From Verrucomicrobiota bacterium (GTDB taxonomy: Bacteria > Verrucomicrobiota > Verrucomicrobiia > Limisphaerales > UBA1319), in the NCBI GenBank assembly GCA_022709905.1, contig JAKLHY010000002.1, positions 248,001-312,000 of the forward strand: DNA of 64,000 nt. The letters are read 5' to 3'. Below, piece by piece: positions 1-9,310 of the stretch (position 1 is the first letter of the stretch; each line of letters begins with the position of its first letter). The notes under the pieces were generated by a model that saw only the letters and a list, made by a program, of their open reading frames with translations, did not search any database and was not told the origin of the DNA. The translations under genes and the position numbers were made by a program.

Positions 1-190
1 TAGTAAATCTGGCCGCACCGCCCCAGGTCCATCACGGTCGTCTGTGTCTGGCCGTGCGAAGGTTTCACAGAGTTTACCGGCGGACCTGGAGGCTCCGGTC
101 AAAAAGTCTGAGCGAATAGTAGCCCATGAGGCTCCCAGTATCAGATCGACTCGGAACCGGGCCCAGGTGCTGCGGCAACCTAAGGAACCT
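1..190 (+). other. Left non-coding flank of the IS110 element, possible bridge-RNA region
   Basis: GC-rich sequence before the IS110 transposase. It contains short complementary segments, for example GACC...GGTC around 84-101. Some IS110 elements encode a structured bridge (seek) RNA in a non-coding end. Location alone makes this a candidate; no structure was computed and the element boundary is not visible. Confidence 0.25.
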
Positions 191-1456
191 ATGAAGACAT
201 GGACGGAGAGTCGGTTTTATGCCGGCCTGGATTGGGCCAAAGACCATCACGATGTGGTGGTGGTAGATCCCCAGGGCACCATCGTGGCGGATTTTCGCTT
301 TGCCCATACCTTGGAGGGATGGAAACAATTTCAAGAGAAGATAGCCCCCTTCATGCCCCTGGCGGTGGTGTTAGAGACCAGCCAAGGCATGGCCGTGGAT
401 CAACTCATGGCGGCCCACTGCCTGGTCTTTGCCTTGCATGCCAAGAGTGCCCAGCGTTACCGCGATCGCAAGATTCCCAGCGGCAACAAGACCGACCGGA
501 GCGACGCCTGGGCTTTGGCCGAAGCCCTGCGCACCGACGGATCTCAGTGGGCCCCTCTGCAGCCGGGCGATCCCCTGGCGGAGCAGATCCGGCTCTTGTG
601 CCGGGATGAAATGAGCCTGATTCAACAACGCACGCTCTTGGTCAACCAGTTGCAGCAGGCTCTCTACGAATATTATCCGGTTGTCCTGGAAGCCTTTGAA
701 GACTGGACGATGGAGTCGGCCTGGGATTTTGTGATTGAGTTTCCTACGCCCCAAGCCTTGCAGAAGGCGGGTCGACGCCGTTGGGAAAAGTTTCTGCACG
801 CGCATCATTTGTGGCGGCAAAAGACCGCGGAGGAACGCCTGGCCATTTTTGCGCGGGCCACGGAGTTTTGTGGCGCGCCGACCACCCTGGAGGCCAAGAG
901 TCTGCTGGCTTTGAGCCTGGCCAAATTGCTCCGCACCCTGCAAGCGCAGTTAAATCAATACCGCCAACGGATCCAACAATTATCCGAACAACATCCGCAT
1001 CATGACTTGTTTGATTCCTTACCCGGAGCGGGAGCCACTTTGGCGCCGCGCTTGCTCGGCAGCCTGGGCGCTCAGCCGGATCGATTTGAGAATCATCAAG
1101 CCCTTCAGTGCCTGGCCGGAACTGCTCCTGTCAGCTACCAGTCGGGTCAAATCCACAAGGTGCATCTGCGTTATCAGTGCGACAAATTCCTCCGCCAAAC
1201 CGTCCATCTGTGGAGTGATTGCAGCCGCAAAACCTGCACCTGGGCACAAGTCTATTATCAAAAGAAACGCGCCGAAGGCAAAAGCCATGCCTGCGCCCTA
1301 CGTTGCCTGGGCCAACGCTGGCTTAAAATCCTCTGGAAAATGTGGCAAACAAAAACCCCCTATAACCCAGAACTTCATGCAGCCAACCAACAAAAACATG
1401 GCTCCTGGGTTCTCACCTTAATGCCCCAGAAACAGACCGCCTGTTCGGGTGAATAA
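191..1456 (+). CDS. IS110-family transposase (DEDD recombinase)
   Basis: Transposase of the IS110 family, which moves elements by a RuvC-like DEDD domain plus a C-terminal serine-containing domain. The N-terminal part shows YAGLDWAKDHHDV with the first catalytic Asp at about residue 14, then VLETSQG and KTDRSDAWALAEAL. The C-terminal Transposase_20 part shows SLPGAGATLAPRLLGSLG and CLAGTAPVSYQSG. About 421 residues is normal for the family. I place the start at ATG 191, just before the conserved MKTWTESRFYAGLD segment; an upstream in-frame ATG at 44 would add 49 residues with no family resemblance. The gene appears intact. Element ends were not located, because the left side is cut by the window edge and IS110 elements lack clear inverted repeats. 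Confidence 0.93.
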   Translation: MKTWTESRFYAGLDWAKDHHDVVVVDPQGTIVADFRFAHTLEGWKQFQEKIAPFMPLAVVLETSQGMAVDQLMAAHCLVFALHAKSAQRYRDRKIPSGNKTDRSDAWALAEALRTDGSQWAPLQPGDPLAEQIRLLCRDEMSLIQQRTLLVNQLQQALYEYYPVVLEAFEDWTMESAWDFVIEFPTPQALQKAGRRRWEKFLHAHHLWRQKTAEERLAIFARATEFCGAPTTLEAKSLLALSLAKLLRTLQAQLNQYRQRIQQLSEQHPHHDLFDSLPGAGATLAPRLLGSLGAQPDRFENHQALQCLAGTAPVSYQSGQIHKVHLRYQCDKFLRQTVHLWSDCSRKTCTWAQVYYQKKRAEGKSHACALRCLGQRWLKILWKMWQTKTPYNPELHAANQQKHGSWVLTLMPQKQTACSGE

Positions 1457-2489
1457 CTTTTATGAAAAAAGACTTTTCAGCAGAGAGAATAACTCTGTGG
1501 TATAACCTTTGTGAGCCGCTAATCCGTAGTCAGAGGCTCAAGACAAGAGATAACGTCGAACATCGGACGAAAGACACTGCAAGGATCGCGTGAGCCCGTA
1601 AGATGGGGAGCATGAAGAAGTTGTATTTAGAAACCATTTACCACAGAGGACACCGAGATCACCGAGAAGAGGAAATGATTCGTCAACTCGGTAGCTTAAG
1701 AAACCGAGGAAGGGTAGGGCGTGATGTTTCATCGAGTTGCCGCCAAATTCAAATGACCATCGAGACGGAGCGCGAACTTCAGTCCGCATCCTCAAAGTCA
1801 AACAGAGCCTCAAAATGCCCACGATGCCCGGTCTGCAGAAGCTTGTGGGTCGCGTGTCCCCACGCGGTGATTCTTCAGACGTCGAGCATAACAGCCGATC
1901 ATCGTAAAGACTGCGCCAGTCCTCTGGCGCTTTCGTCCAGTGTTTAACGTTCAACGTGAGTTCTTTCTCCCCATGTCCGTTCCTGACCATCAGTCACTGG
2001 CCCCCAGCCACCGGCCACCGGAAACCGGACTCCGACCACCGATCCCCGGAGTGCTGGAATCCTTGGAACCGAAGATTGTGGATCGTTCAATCACGAGTCT
2101 TTGAAAGGCAGCTGGGAAGTCCTCGGGTGTATGTTGCCGGAGCATTTTTAATCAACGGACGCCCGCAAAACGAGAAATGGACCCAGAAAGAGGAGCGAAC
2201 CTACGGTTCCATCTGATACTTGGTTGTCCGCAGCAAAATGTTCCTGCAAAACACCCTGATTGCATTCGCGCACCGGAACTTGAAACAAAATACGGTGCAG
2301 TATATGCGTCTGTTTTACCACCTGGACGGCGATCCCACTTCGACGGTGGAGTGCATACGGCGTTACGCAGCAGAGATACTTGAGTTTGAATCAAAGGTTT
2401 CCTCTCAAAGACCTGCCAGAATGGTAAAAAGCCAAGGAAAGAACACCTAAACTGTAATTCTGCTATATCCATTATAAGGAGGTAAATTT
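1457..2489. other. About 1 kb without a recognisable gene
   Basis: This stretch lies between the IS110 transposase and the WbqC-like gene. Short open frames exist on both strands, but none resembles a known family and none has a convincing ribosome-binding site. The first 100-150 bases may be the right end of the IS110 element. An ACCACAGAG-type repeat fragment lies at 1637-1676. The strongest signal is the AAGGAGGT Shine-Dalgarno sequence of the next gene at its end. Confidence 0.6.
1637..1676 (+). repeat. ACCACAGAG-type interspersed repeat, fragment 1
   Basis: The text ACCACAGAGGACACCGAGAT followed by CACCGAGAAGAGG is a diverged copy of a motif that also occurs at 21103-21181, 33256-33285 and 33657-33690. 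It is non-coding here. Confidence 0.7.
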
Positions 2490-3224
2490 ATGCGACTAGG
2501 AATCATGCAGCCATACTTCTTTCCTTATTTAGGTTACTATAGTTTGATCAAGCATACCGATTCCTTTGTGTTTCTCGATACAGTGCAATTCATACGACAT
2601 GGTTGGATTGAGCGGAATCGAATTTTAAAGCCTGGAGACGGTTGGCAGTACATTGCAGTCCCGCTCGAAAAGCATAGCCGGGACACCCTCATCCGAGACA
2701 TAACTATAAGAGTCGGTGAACAATGGCAGGAAAAGATAATCAGGCAGATTGAACACTACAAGAAGAGAGCACCATTTTATAAGGACGTTACTAACCTAGT
2801 GGCAGAATCTATTAGCGACAAAAGTACAAGTATTGTGCAACTGAATGCCAGAATCCTCTCTGCAACATGCGCATACCTGGATATACCGATCAGGCTGAGC
2901 ATTTTCAGCGAAATGCAGCTGACAATAGAAACCGTGAATGACGCTGGAGAATGGGCACTTCAGATTAGCAAGGCTGTGGGTGCAAAGGAATATGTTAATC
3001 CGATTGGAGGCGTGGAATTATTCAAGCCGGGGCAGTTCAGGGAATTAGGCATCACGCTGAGTTTTCTCAGCAATAGTTTAAGTCCCTACAACCAGAGGCG
3101 TCCCACTTTTGAGCCTGGTTTATCCATAATCGATGTGATGATGTTCAACGATCCGGTTGCGGCCAATAAACTCATTGACGACGTTCAAGTCGTATCCTCT
3201 AATGATATCAAAAACTCAAAGTGA
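2490..3224 (+). CDS. WbqC-like family protein
   Basis: A 244-residue protein of the WbqC family (Pfam WbqC), found in polysaccharide and glycolipid loci. Its chemistry is poorly defined; it is often placed beside sugar aminotransferases. The N-terminal signature MRLGIMQPYFFPYLGYYSLI is diagnostic, followed by DSFVFLDTVQFIRHGWIERNRI. The length is typical. The start is set by a strong Shine-Dalgarno sequence, AAGGAGGT, 5-6 bases upstream. The next gene overlaps its 3' end by 23 bases, so the two are probably translationally coupled. It opens the polysaccharide locus. Confidence 0.92.
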   Translation: MRLGIMQPYFFPYLGYYSLIKHTDSFVFLDTVQFIRHGWIERNRILKPGDGWQYIAVPLEKHSRDTLIRDITIRVGEQWQEKIIRQIEHYKKRAPFYKDVTNLVAESISDKSTSIVQLNARILSATCAYLDIPIRLSIFSEMQLTIETVNDAGEWALQISKAVGAKEYVNPIGGVELFKPGQFRELGITLSFLSNSLSPYNQRRPTFEPGLSIIDVMMFNDPVAANKLIDDVQVVSSNDIKNSK

Positions 3225-4146
3225 CAAATTAAATTGTACGACCAATTTGCGTTTCACCCGCAACGCCAGAACCGCATGGGAAATTGTTCTTCGGTCTGTG
3301 TCGTCGCGGTTTAAGCCAAAAGTGCTGTTGCCGGCATATATAGGCTATACCGATCGCGAGGGTTCAGGAGTTTTTGATCCAATAGAAGCAACATCATCCG
3401 AATACGCGTTTTATGGCGTTACTAGGAACCTCGGCATAGAGATGGATCCTTTTGAAGAGCACGTACGTTCAGGAAAAGTAAACATCGCCCTGGTAATTCA
3501 CTATTTTGGATTCTGCCGAAACGACATGAATCGTGTAAGGTCTCAATGCGATGAGTACAATGTGACACTTGTCGAAGATTGTGCCCATACCTTTAACCTT
3601 GGATTAAAGGGAAGAAAGCTCAGCAACTATGGAGATTTTAGCTTTTTTTCCATACATAAGTATCTCCCGACGACATGCGGTGGCATCTTGAAGGTTAATA
3701 CAGCTCGATTTGACCTTGAACCGCATCGCGACTTGGAAGGAGCGCCAACTACTGTTCTGGAGCAATACGCAATCAGTGATTATGAAGAAATCTATCGACG
3801 ACGCATAAATAACTTTAAACTGTACGAATCCCTACTGCCAAGACACGAAGGACTAGAAATTTTGTTCGAACTCAAGGGCGAAGACATCCCACAGAGCTTT
3901 CCGGTCAGAATCAAAAGCGGCCGTCGAAAGGACCTCTACTTTTATTTGATGAAGAAATGTATGCCGACAACGGCGCTGTATTATCAACTTATCACGCAGA
4001 TCGCAAGGAACGAATTCCCATTGTCATACGAAATCTCTAACGAAATTTTGAATCTGCCTCTTCATCAGGATATAACATCAGATGATGTTTCGCGTATTTG
4101 TGCGCAAATTGATGAATATTTTCAGGTGCATTCAAAAGCCGTATGA
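3202..4146 (+). CDS. DegT/DnrJ/EryC1/StrS-family aminotransferase (short form)
   Basis: A PLP-dependent sugar aminotransferase-like protein of about 314 residues. The conserved aspartate region reads VEDCAHTFNLG, and the PLP-lysine region reads GDFSFFSIHKYLPTTCGG, with Lys near residue 150. It is shorter than the usual 370-400 residues of the family. I chose the ATG at 3202 because the longer frame from 3157 has no family match in its first 15 residues. It overlaps wbqC by 23 bases. Its likely role is transamination of a 4-keto or 3-keto nucleotide sugar, or a WbqC-associated role; the substrate cannot be told from sequence. Confidence 0.87.
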   Translation: MISKTQSDKLNCTTNLRFTRNARTAWEIVLRSVSSRFKPKVLLPAYIGYTDREGSGVFDPIEATSSEYAFYGVTRNLGIEMDPFEEHVRSGKVNIALVIHYFGFCRNDMNRVRSQCDEYNVTLVEDCAHTFNLGLKGRKLSNYGDFSFFSIHKYLPTTCGGILKVNTARFDLEPHRDLEGAPTTVLEQYAISDYEEIYRRRINNFKLYESLLPRHEGLEILFELKGEDIPQSFPVRIKSGRRKDLYFYLMKKCMPTTALYYQLITQIARNEFPLSYEISNEILNLPLHQDITSDDVSRICAQIDEYFQVHSKAV

Positions 4147-4260
4147 GGACGCGATGCCAATTCAGCTGCGACCGCAAAATTGACTTGGAACGTATGGATA
4201 TTCGTAGCCTCAGAGGCCCCCAAAAATCGAATGTAGGGTGCCGGAGTTGCCAGGAGGAAA

Positions 4261-4680
4261 ATGACGATCATTGACGATATCGCTGCCCTGCTGCAAGAAG
4301 TCGATGACGAGTTCGTGCCAAGTCTATCTTCGCGGATTAATGTTGGTCAATACGCAGAAAAGATCGCCAGGAAAGCAACTGTTTTTTGCATCTATGACGA
4401 GGGCATTTTATGCGCTTTCGCTAGTGTCTACTGCAATGACACCGAGCATAAGCGAGCTTATTTAACAATGATTGCCGTCGGGAAGAGGTATCAAGGCAAG
4501 AAGATTGGAGTAAATCTGTTGAAGAGCAGCATTCAGCACTTGCGCGGCATAGGTATTTCCACGCTGCATTTGGAAGTATATAAAAACAACAATCGAGCCA
4601 TTGATCTTTACAAAAAGGTTGGTTTTGATATTATGGATGAGACCGAGAATTCGTATTTCATGAGGTTGCAGATAATCTGA
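4261..4680 (+). CDS. GNAT-family N-acetyltransferase
   Basis: A 139-residue GNAT protein. Motif A is visible as AYLTMIAVGKRYQGKKIGVNLL (acetyl-CoA pyrophosphate loop QGKKIG), followed by the C-terminal NNRAIDLYKKVGF signature typical of RimI-like acetyltransferases. An AGGAGG sequence sits just upstream of the ATG. It lies between two sugar aminotransferase genes, so N-acylation of an amino sugar nucleotide is the likely role (inference from context). The substrate is unknown. Confidence 0.87.
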   Translation: MTIIDDIAALLQEVDDEFVPSLSSRINVGQYAEKIARKATVFCIYDEGILCAFASVYCNDTEHKRAYLTMIAVGKRYQGKKIGVNLLKSSIQHLRGIGISTLHLEVYKNNNRAIDLYKKVGFDIMDETENSYFMRLQII

Positions 4681-4699
4681 TCCGTGTTCAAATGTTACT

Positions 4700-5941
4700 A
4701 TGGGGATGAAAAAGCGAGAACAACAACGTCCGCATCGCACGCGAACTCAGCGTAAAATTGGATTGGCGATCTTGGGGGCAAGGCCAGCGTTCGCCGAAAA
4801 CCTGCATGTTGGCAGGCCAAATATAGGAAACCGGAAGGCACTATTTCGCCGTTTTGATGAAATGCTGAGACGTCGTTGGTTTACAAATGACGGTCCTTTG
4901 GCCCGGGAATTCGAGAGTCGCATCGCACAATACACTGGTGTAAAACACTGTGTTGCCGTGTGTAACGCGACGGTGGCACTGGAAATTGCCATTCGCGCGC
5001 TTGAACTGAGAGGCGAAGTCATTTTGCCGTCATACACATTCATTGCTACGGCGCACGCTTTGCAGTGGCAGGAGATCACTCCGGTTTTTGCTGATATGGA
5101 TCCGGGTACGCACAATGTTAGCCCTGCTCACATTGAACGGCTCATCACACCAAGAACCACTGGCATAATAGGCGTCCATATTTGGGGACGAGCCTGTGCC
5201 ACTTTTGCAATTGAACGCATCGCAAAAAAACACAAGTTGAAAGTACTTTATGACGCTGCGCACGCCTTCGGGTGCTCAAATCACGGTCGCATGATCGGGG
5301 GATTCGGATCATGTGAGGTGTTTAGTTTCCATGCCACAAAATTCATGAACAGTTTCGAGGGGGGGGCGATCGTAACAAACGACGAGGCCTTGTCTAAGAA
5401 GTTGCGCTTGATGCGGAATTTTGGTTTCTCGGGTCCAGACCGTGTCATTCACCTCGGCACAAATGGTAAAATGACCGAGGTTTGTGCGGCGATGGGATTA
5501 ACCTCTTTGGAGTCTATCGAGGAGTTAATTGCACTAAACTACCGAAATTATGTGGAATACCAGAACGGAATTGAGGGAATGCCAGGTATTTCCCTTATCC
5601 GGTACGATGCAAGGGAGAAGGGGAACTACCAGTACATCGTGGCCGAAGTGGATCCAGACGTTGCGCCCCTAAATCGGGACGAACTGGTCGCGGTACTTCA
5701 AGCGGAGAACGTACTGGCTCGGAAGTACTTTTGGCCGTGCTGTCATCGGATGGAACCCTATCGGTCCTTTTATCCTAGTGCCCGGCTCCTACTACCCGAG
5801 ACAGAGCGTGTAGCTGCGCGCATCCTGATTTTGCCAACTGGCCAAGCGATTTCTTCCCGGGTCATCCGAAGGATTTGCATGATAATTCGAGAAGCATGCC
5901 ACAGCGCTTCCTTGGTTCGGATGAAGCTTAGAGCGTGTTAA
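4700..5941 (+). CDS. DegT/DnrJ/EryC1/StrS-family sugar aminotransferase
   Basis: A 413-residue PLP-dependent aminotransferase for nucleotide sugars. Visible signatures are LHVGRPNIGNR and RRWFTNDGPLAREFE near the N-terminus, then VCNATVALEIAIRAL, LPSYTFIATAHAL, YDAAHAFG (PLP-binding Asp) and SFHATKFMNSFEGGAI (Schiff-base Lys). The wording resembles enzymes aminating 4-keto-6-deoxyhexoses, but a specific substrate cannot be assigned. No clear Shine-Dalgarno sequence precedes the ATG; a second ATG lies six bases downstream. The stop codon lies in GAGCGTGTTAAAAGTTAC, which may be the left edge of the IS5-type element that follows, so the last residues may have been changed by that insertion. Confidence 0.9.
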   Translation: MGMKKREQQRPHRTRTQRKIGLAILGARPAFAENLHVGRPNIGNRKALFRRFDEMLRRRWFTNDGPLAREFESRIAQYTGVKHCVAVCNATVALEIAIRALELRGEVILPSYTFIATAHALQWQEITPVFADMDPGTHNVSPAHIERLITPRTTGIIGVHIWGRACATFAIERIAKKHKLKVLYDAAHAFGCSNHGRMIGGFGSCEVFSFHATKFMNSFEGGAIVTNDEALSKKLRLMRNFGFSGPDRVIHLGTNGKMTEVCAAMGLTSLESIEELIALNYRNYVEYQNGIEGMPGISLIRYDAREKGNYQYIVAEVDPDVAPLNRDELVAVLQAENVLARKYFWPCCHRMEPYRSFYPSARLLLPETERVAARILILPTGQAISSRVIRRICMIIREACHSASLVRMKLRAC

Positions 5942-6006
5942 AAGTTACATCAGTTTTTCAATAACGATAACTTGTACTATGTACTGCAATCCCTTACAAA
6001 CGCGGG

Positions 6007-6402
6007 ATGCGATACTCATCTGATTTGTCCGAGGCCGAATGGCAACTGATCGAGTATTGTTTTCCAAAAGCCCAGAAGAAGGGGCGACCCCGCAAACATT
6101 CGTTCCGCGCACTGCTCACCGCCATCTTTTACGTCGTCAAAACTGGCTGCCAGTGGCGCAATGTGCCGAAGGACTTTGCTCCTTGGCACACGGTTTATCA
6201 TTACTTCCGGCTCTGGAAGAAAAGTGGACTGTGGATTCAAATTCATACGCACTTGCGAGAACATGTGCGATTGGTCGCTGGGCGCAAACGCCACGCCAGT
6301 GCCGGCATTATTGACAGCCAGAGTGTCAAAAGCACCGAGTGCAGCGACGAGCGAGATTTCGATGCCCGCAAGAAAGTCAATGGACGCAAGCGGGCTGTAT
6401 AG
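6007..6402 (+). pseudogene. IS5-family transposase, 3' truncated by a MITE
   Basis: The N-terminal 131 residues of an IS5-type (DUF4096) transposase. Visible are MRYSSDLSEAEWQLIE, KHSFRALLTAIFYVVKTGCQWRNVP, YHYFRLWKKSGLW and the first catalytic aspartate in GIIDSQSVKS. The reading frame enters the MITE at 6393 and stops at a TAG inside it (6400-6402). No remainder of the transposase (second Asp and Glu) continues on the far side of the MITE, so a deletion also occurred. It is non-functional. Confidence 0.9.
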
Positions 6403-6638
6403 CAGAATCTGTGGGTCAGAATGGTACATCTCAGGGGCAGGCAGACGAGTTCGTTACGCGTGGCGACCGGCGGCGACGCGAGCTTGGAGGCTCGAAGCCC
6501 GTCGGCGCCGCTCGTCTGCCTGCCCCTGAGATGTGGGTGCCGATTCATTTAGGTGAATCCAGTGTCTCAACAGTCTTGTAGTGAGCATATTGCATTCGCA
6601 ACGCCGCCATTCTGACCCACAGATTCTGCGGACGAGGC
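6393..6638 (-). mobile_element. 246-bp MITE, copy 1 (ISL3-type ends)
   Basis: A non-autonomous element whose ends share GCAGAATCTGTGGGTCAGAA as an inverted repeat (6402-6424 against 6607-6629), with outer tips GGCTGTATA and, inverted, GCCTCGTCC. Inside, a perfect 23-nt inverted repeat (6427-6449 and 6511-6533) encloses a 61-nt core. It is the inverted counterpart of copy 2 at 14140-14385, which has exactly the same length. The ends match those of the ISL3-type pseudo-element at 13719-14847, which is the likely source of transposase. No target duplication is visible here. It ends 15 bases before the flippase start codon. Confidence 0.88.
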
Positions 6639-6653
6639 GAAGTTTTAAAGGTA

Positions 6654-8135
6654 ATGGCAGGTGGAATACACACGGCCTTTTACTGGTCGGCTATTGACCG
6701 AATTGCGCAGGGTGGATGCCAGTTTGTCTTGGGCATCGTTTTGGCGAGGCTACTAGCTCCCAACGAATATGGATTGATTGGAATGCTAACTATTTTCTTC
6801 GCCTTGGCTGGGGCTTTTTCGGATGCCGGTTTGAGCACTGGATTGATCCAACGAAAGACCATCAGCAAGGATGACGAAACATCTGTTTTTATCCTGAATA
6901 TCACAGTCGGGGCGTTCCTTACGCTGCTCTTATGTGCTGGCGCACCCTGTGTGGCGCACTTCTATAAACAGCCGATCCTGAGTTCTCTGCTCTGTGTGCT
7001 ATCCTTACATGTATTCATATCCTCAATGGGAATTGTTCAATTCGCACTGTTGTCGCGTGCGATGGATTTCAAATCACAGACAATCATTGGCGGAGCGAGC
7101 ATACTGGTTTCAGGAGGGTTTGGTATCTTTTTAGCCGTGCATGGTTTTGGAGTATGGAGCTTGGTTGCGCAGGCGCTTTCACGCGCCGTTGCAAGCGTAG
7201 CGTTGATTTGGTGGTTCCAGCCCTGGAGGCCAAGCGGCCGCTTCCGCTGGTGTTGTATCCAGTCGTTGTGGCCCTTTAGTTCCAGACTGCTCGCTGCGGG
7301 GCTTTTCGAAACCGCATTTCAGAATCTGTACAGTGTTTTAATAGGCCGCGTCTATACCCCGGTTGATCTGGGATATTATGATCGCGCCAATTCGACCGCA
7401 ATTCAGCCCGCCAGTAACATTGCAGGAATTGTTTTAAGAGTGACACTCCCCTATTTTTCGAAGATCCAGGAGGACCGCGACAAGCTTAAGCAGAGCTTTA
7501 GAGTCGTGATTAGGATTCTTGGCTCCCTCCATGTTCCAACGATGGCCGGATTAGCCGCCATTGCAGGTCCTTTAACCGAATGGATGCTCACTGAGAAGTG
7601 GATGCCTTGCGTAGCTTATTTTCGAATATTGTGCTTTGTCGGGATGCTCTATCCACTTCATGCTCTTCATTTAAACGTCCTAAATGCTCAAGGCCGAAGC
7701 GACCTGTTTTTTCGACTCGAAGTGATCAAGAAGGTGCTCTCAATCTTAACTATCGCAGTCACCTTATCCTCTGGGATTCTCACAATGGTCTATGGAATCC
7801 TTGCCTCATCTATTATTGGCTACTTTATAAACGCTTTCTACACTTTTCGTTTTCTTCACTATTCGTGGAGAGAGCAGGCTAAGGACGTCATTCCGATCGC
7901 GGGGGCAAGTTTAACAATGGCAGGGATTGTTAGTGTGATTGGATACTTTTGCAGTGGCAGACCTTTGACCATTTTATTGATCCAAATTACTTGCGGCATT
8001 TTCTTATATAGTCTGTTTGTTTGGTGCGGACGAAAGCAAACATTCCATGATCTTTTCAAAATCGCGGACAAGTATTGGTCCGATGTTATGAGGAAGTCGC
8101 CGATTAGGAATATGCCGAAATATGATCAGCGCTGA
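6654..8135 (+). CDS. Wzx-type polysaccharide flippase (MOP superfamily)
   Basis: A 493-residue multi-spanning membrane protein resembling WzxC/RfbX oligosaccharide flippases (Polysacc_synt family). The N-terminal half shows VLARLLAPNEYGLIGMLTIF, then SDAGLSTGLIQRK, QFALLSRAMDFKSQ and LGYYDRANSTAIQPASNIAG, all family hallmarks; about 12-14 hydrophobic segments are apparent. It would carry lipid-linked repeat units across the inner membrane. The start codon lies 15 bases from the end of MITE copy 1, with AAAGG as a close Shine-Dalgarno, so the MITE forms its entire immediate upstream region. The 3' end overlaps the next gene by 14 bases. Confidence 0.92.
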   Translation: MAGGIHTAFYWSAIDRIAQGGCQFVLGIVLARLLAPNEYGLIGMLTIFFALAGAFSDAGLSTGLIQRKTISKDDETSVFILNITVGAFLTLLLCAGAPCVAHFYKQPILSSLLCVLSLHVFISSMGIVQFALLSRAMDFKSQTIIGGASILVSGGFGIFLAVHGFGVWSLVAQALSRAVASVALIWWFQPWRPSGRFRWCCIQSLWPFSSRLLAAGLFETAFQNLYSVLIGRVYTPVDLGYYDRANSTAIQPASNIAGIVLRVTLPYFSKIQEDRDKLKQSFRVVIRILGSLHVPTMAGLAAIAGPLTEWMLTEKWMPCVAYFRILCFVGMLYPLHALHLNVLNAQGRSDLFFRLEVIKKVLSILTIAVTLSSGILTMVYGILASSIIGYFINAFYTFRFLHYSWREQAKDVIPIAGASLTMAGIVSVIGYFCSGRPLTILLIQITCGIFLYSLFVWCGRKQTFHDLFKIADKYWSDVMRKSPIRNMPKYDQR

Positions 8136-9093
8136 AGACTCCAAGACGAATTTGTCGGTCGCGACTACTGCCACCGAGATAAGTGATCCCACAAGGCTGA
8201 TCGCCCAGCCGCTGGTCAGCATCATCATGTTAACCTATAATCACGAAAAGTATCTTCAACAGGCGATTGAATCCGTGCTGATGCAAGACACCCAATTCGG
8301 CTATGAATTGTTAATCGGAGAGGATTGCTCCACGGATGGAACGTTGTCAGTGTGCCTTGACTACCAAAGAAAACATCCCGAAACGATTCGGGTTCTGCAT
8401 GGGAACAGGAATGTTGGAGCTCAACATAATTGTCTGCGAGCTTTGGCGAAAGCTCGCGGCAAGTATTATGCGTTTTGTGAAGGAGATGATTATTGGACGG
8501 AACGTCAAAAACTGCAAATGCAGGTGGAGTATTTGCTTCAGCACAAGGATTGCGTTCTGTCATTTCACAATGCTCTTACCTATGCCGAGTACAGACCCGC
8601 CCCCCCGACGCCATTTCTCAAGACAATGCCCTCTCGAATTTCGATAGAGGAATTCATCCTCAAGGACTGGTTTGTGCCAACAGCAAGCATTGTGTGCGAT
8701 TATTACCGCATGACGCCATTTCCAAAGGAGGCGGGGAGTTTCCCCAGTCTTGATTTGGCGCTGCTAATACTACTTGCCGCAAACGGATTAGTGCATTACG
8801 TGCATCAGAACATGTCAGTTTATCGGCAGACTATCTGCGGGGCAACACATCAAATTGTGCGGCAAGGCAATACGCGGATCGAACACTGTAATGCGTTTAT
8901 TAGAATGCTCGAAGCCCTGGATGCAACGCTGGGCTACAAGTACCACGGTCTGTTTAGGCAAAGAATTATGCGAACATGCCATGCGCAAAACTACTACAAA
9001 TTGCGGTACAATTATCAAATAACTCCTATTACCTTATACGGCAGTCTGTCGATGGTCTTTGATCGGATTCTCAAAAGGAACAAAATAGCCTAA
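8122..9093 (+). CDS. Glycosyltransferase family 2
   Basis: A 323-residue GT-A fold glycosyltransferase. The N-terminal domain reads LVSIIMLTYNHEKYLQQAIE from about residue 31, with the nucleotide-binding motif GEDCSTDGT and the metal-binding EGDDYW. The first 30 residues are not conserved. It overlaps the flippase gene by 14 bases, implying coupled translation. It probably adds one sugar of the repeat unit at the cytoplasmic membrane face; donor and acceptor are not deducible. Confidence 0.9.
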   Translation: MISAEDSKTNLSVATTATEISDPTRLIAQPLVSIIMLTYNHEKYLQQAIESVLMQDTQFGYELLIGEDCSTDGTLSVCLDYQRKHPETIRVLHGNRNVGAQHNCLRALAKARGKYYAFCEGDDYWTERQKLQMQVEYLLQHKDCVLSFHNALTYAEYRPAPPTPFLKTMPSRISIEEFILKDWFVPTASIVCDYYRMTPFPKEAGSFPSLDLALLILLAANGLVHYVHQNMSVYRQTICGATHQIVRQGNTRIEHCNAFIRMLEALDATLGYKYHGLFRQRIMRTCHAQNYYKLRYNYQITPITLYGSLSMVFDRILKRNKIA

Positions 9094-9310
9094 TGTGAAA
9101 GTAACAACAAGATGACACAGAACGTAAACATAGAATTGAGAATTCAGAATCGGCGATATAGCCAACAAAATCATTCCGCAACTAAAGCGACACACGACGT
9201 CCTAAGTCAGTAAGAGCCTACTGATCTTAAAATGAACCAATAATCGATAACCGCAGGCAGAATAGGAATAAGCGCTACGGCATCATTTCAGTTGCAGGGT
9301 CGGTAATTTT

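Noticed and set aside
2152..2472. Possible small genes in the 1.5-2.5 kb gap
   Set aside because: Frames on both strands overlap each other, lack ribosome-binding sites and show no recognisable motif.
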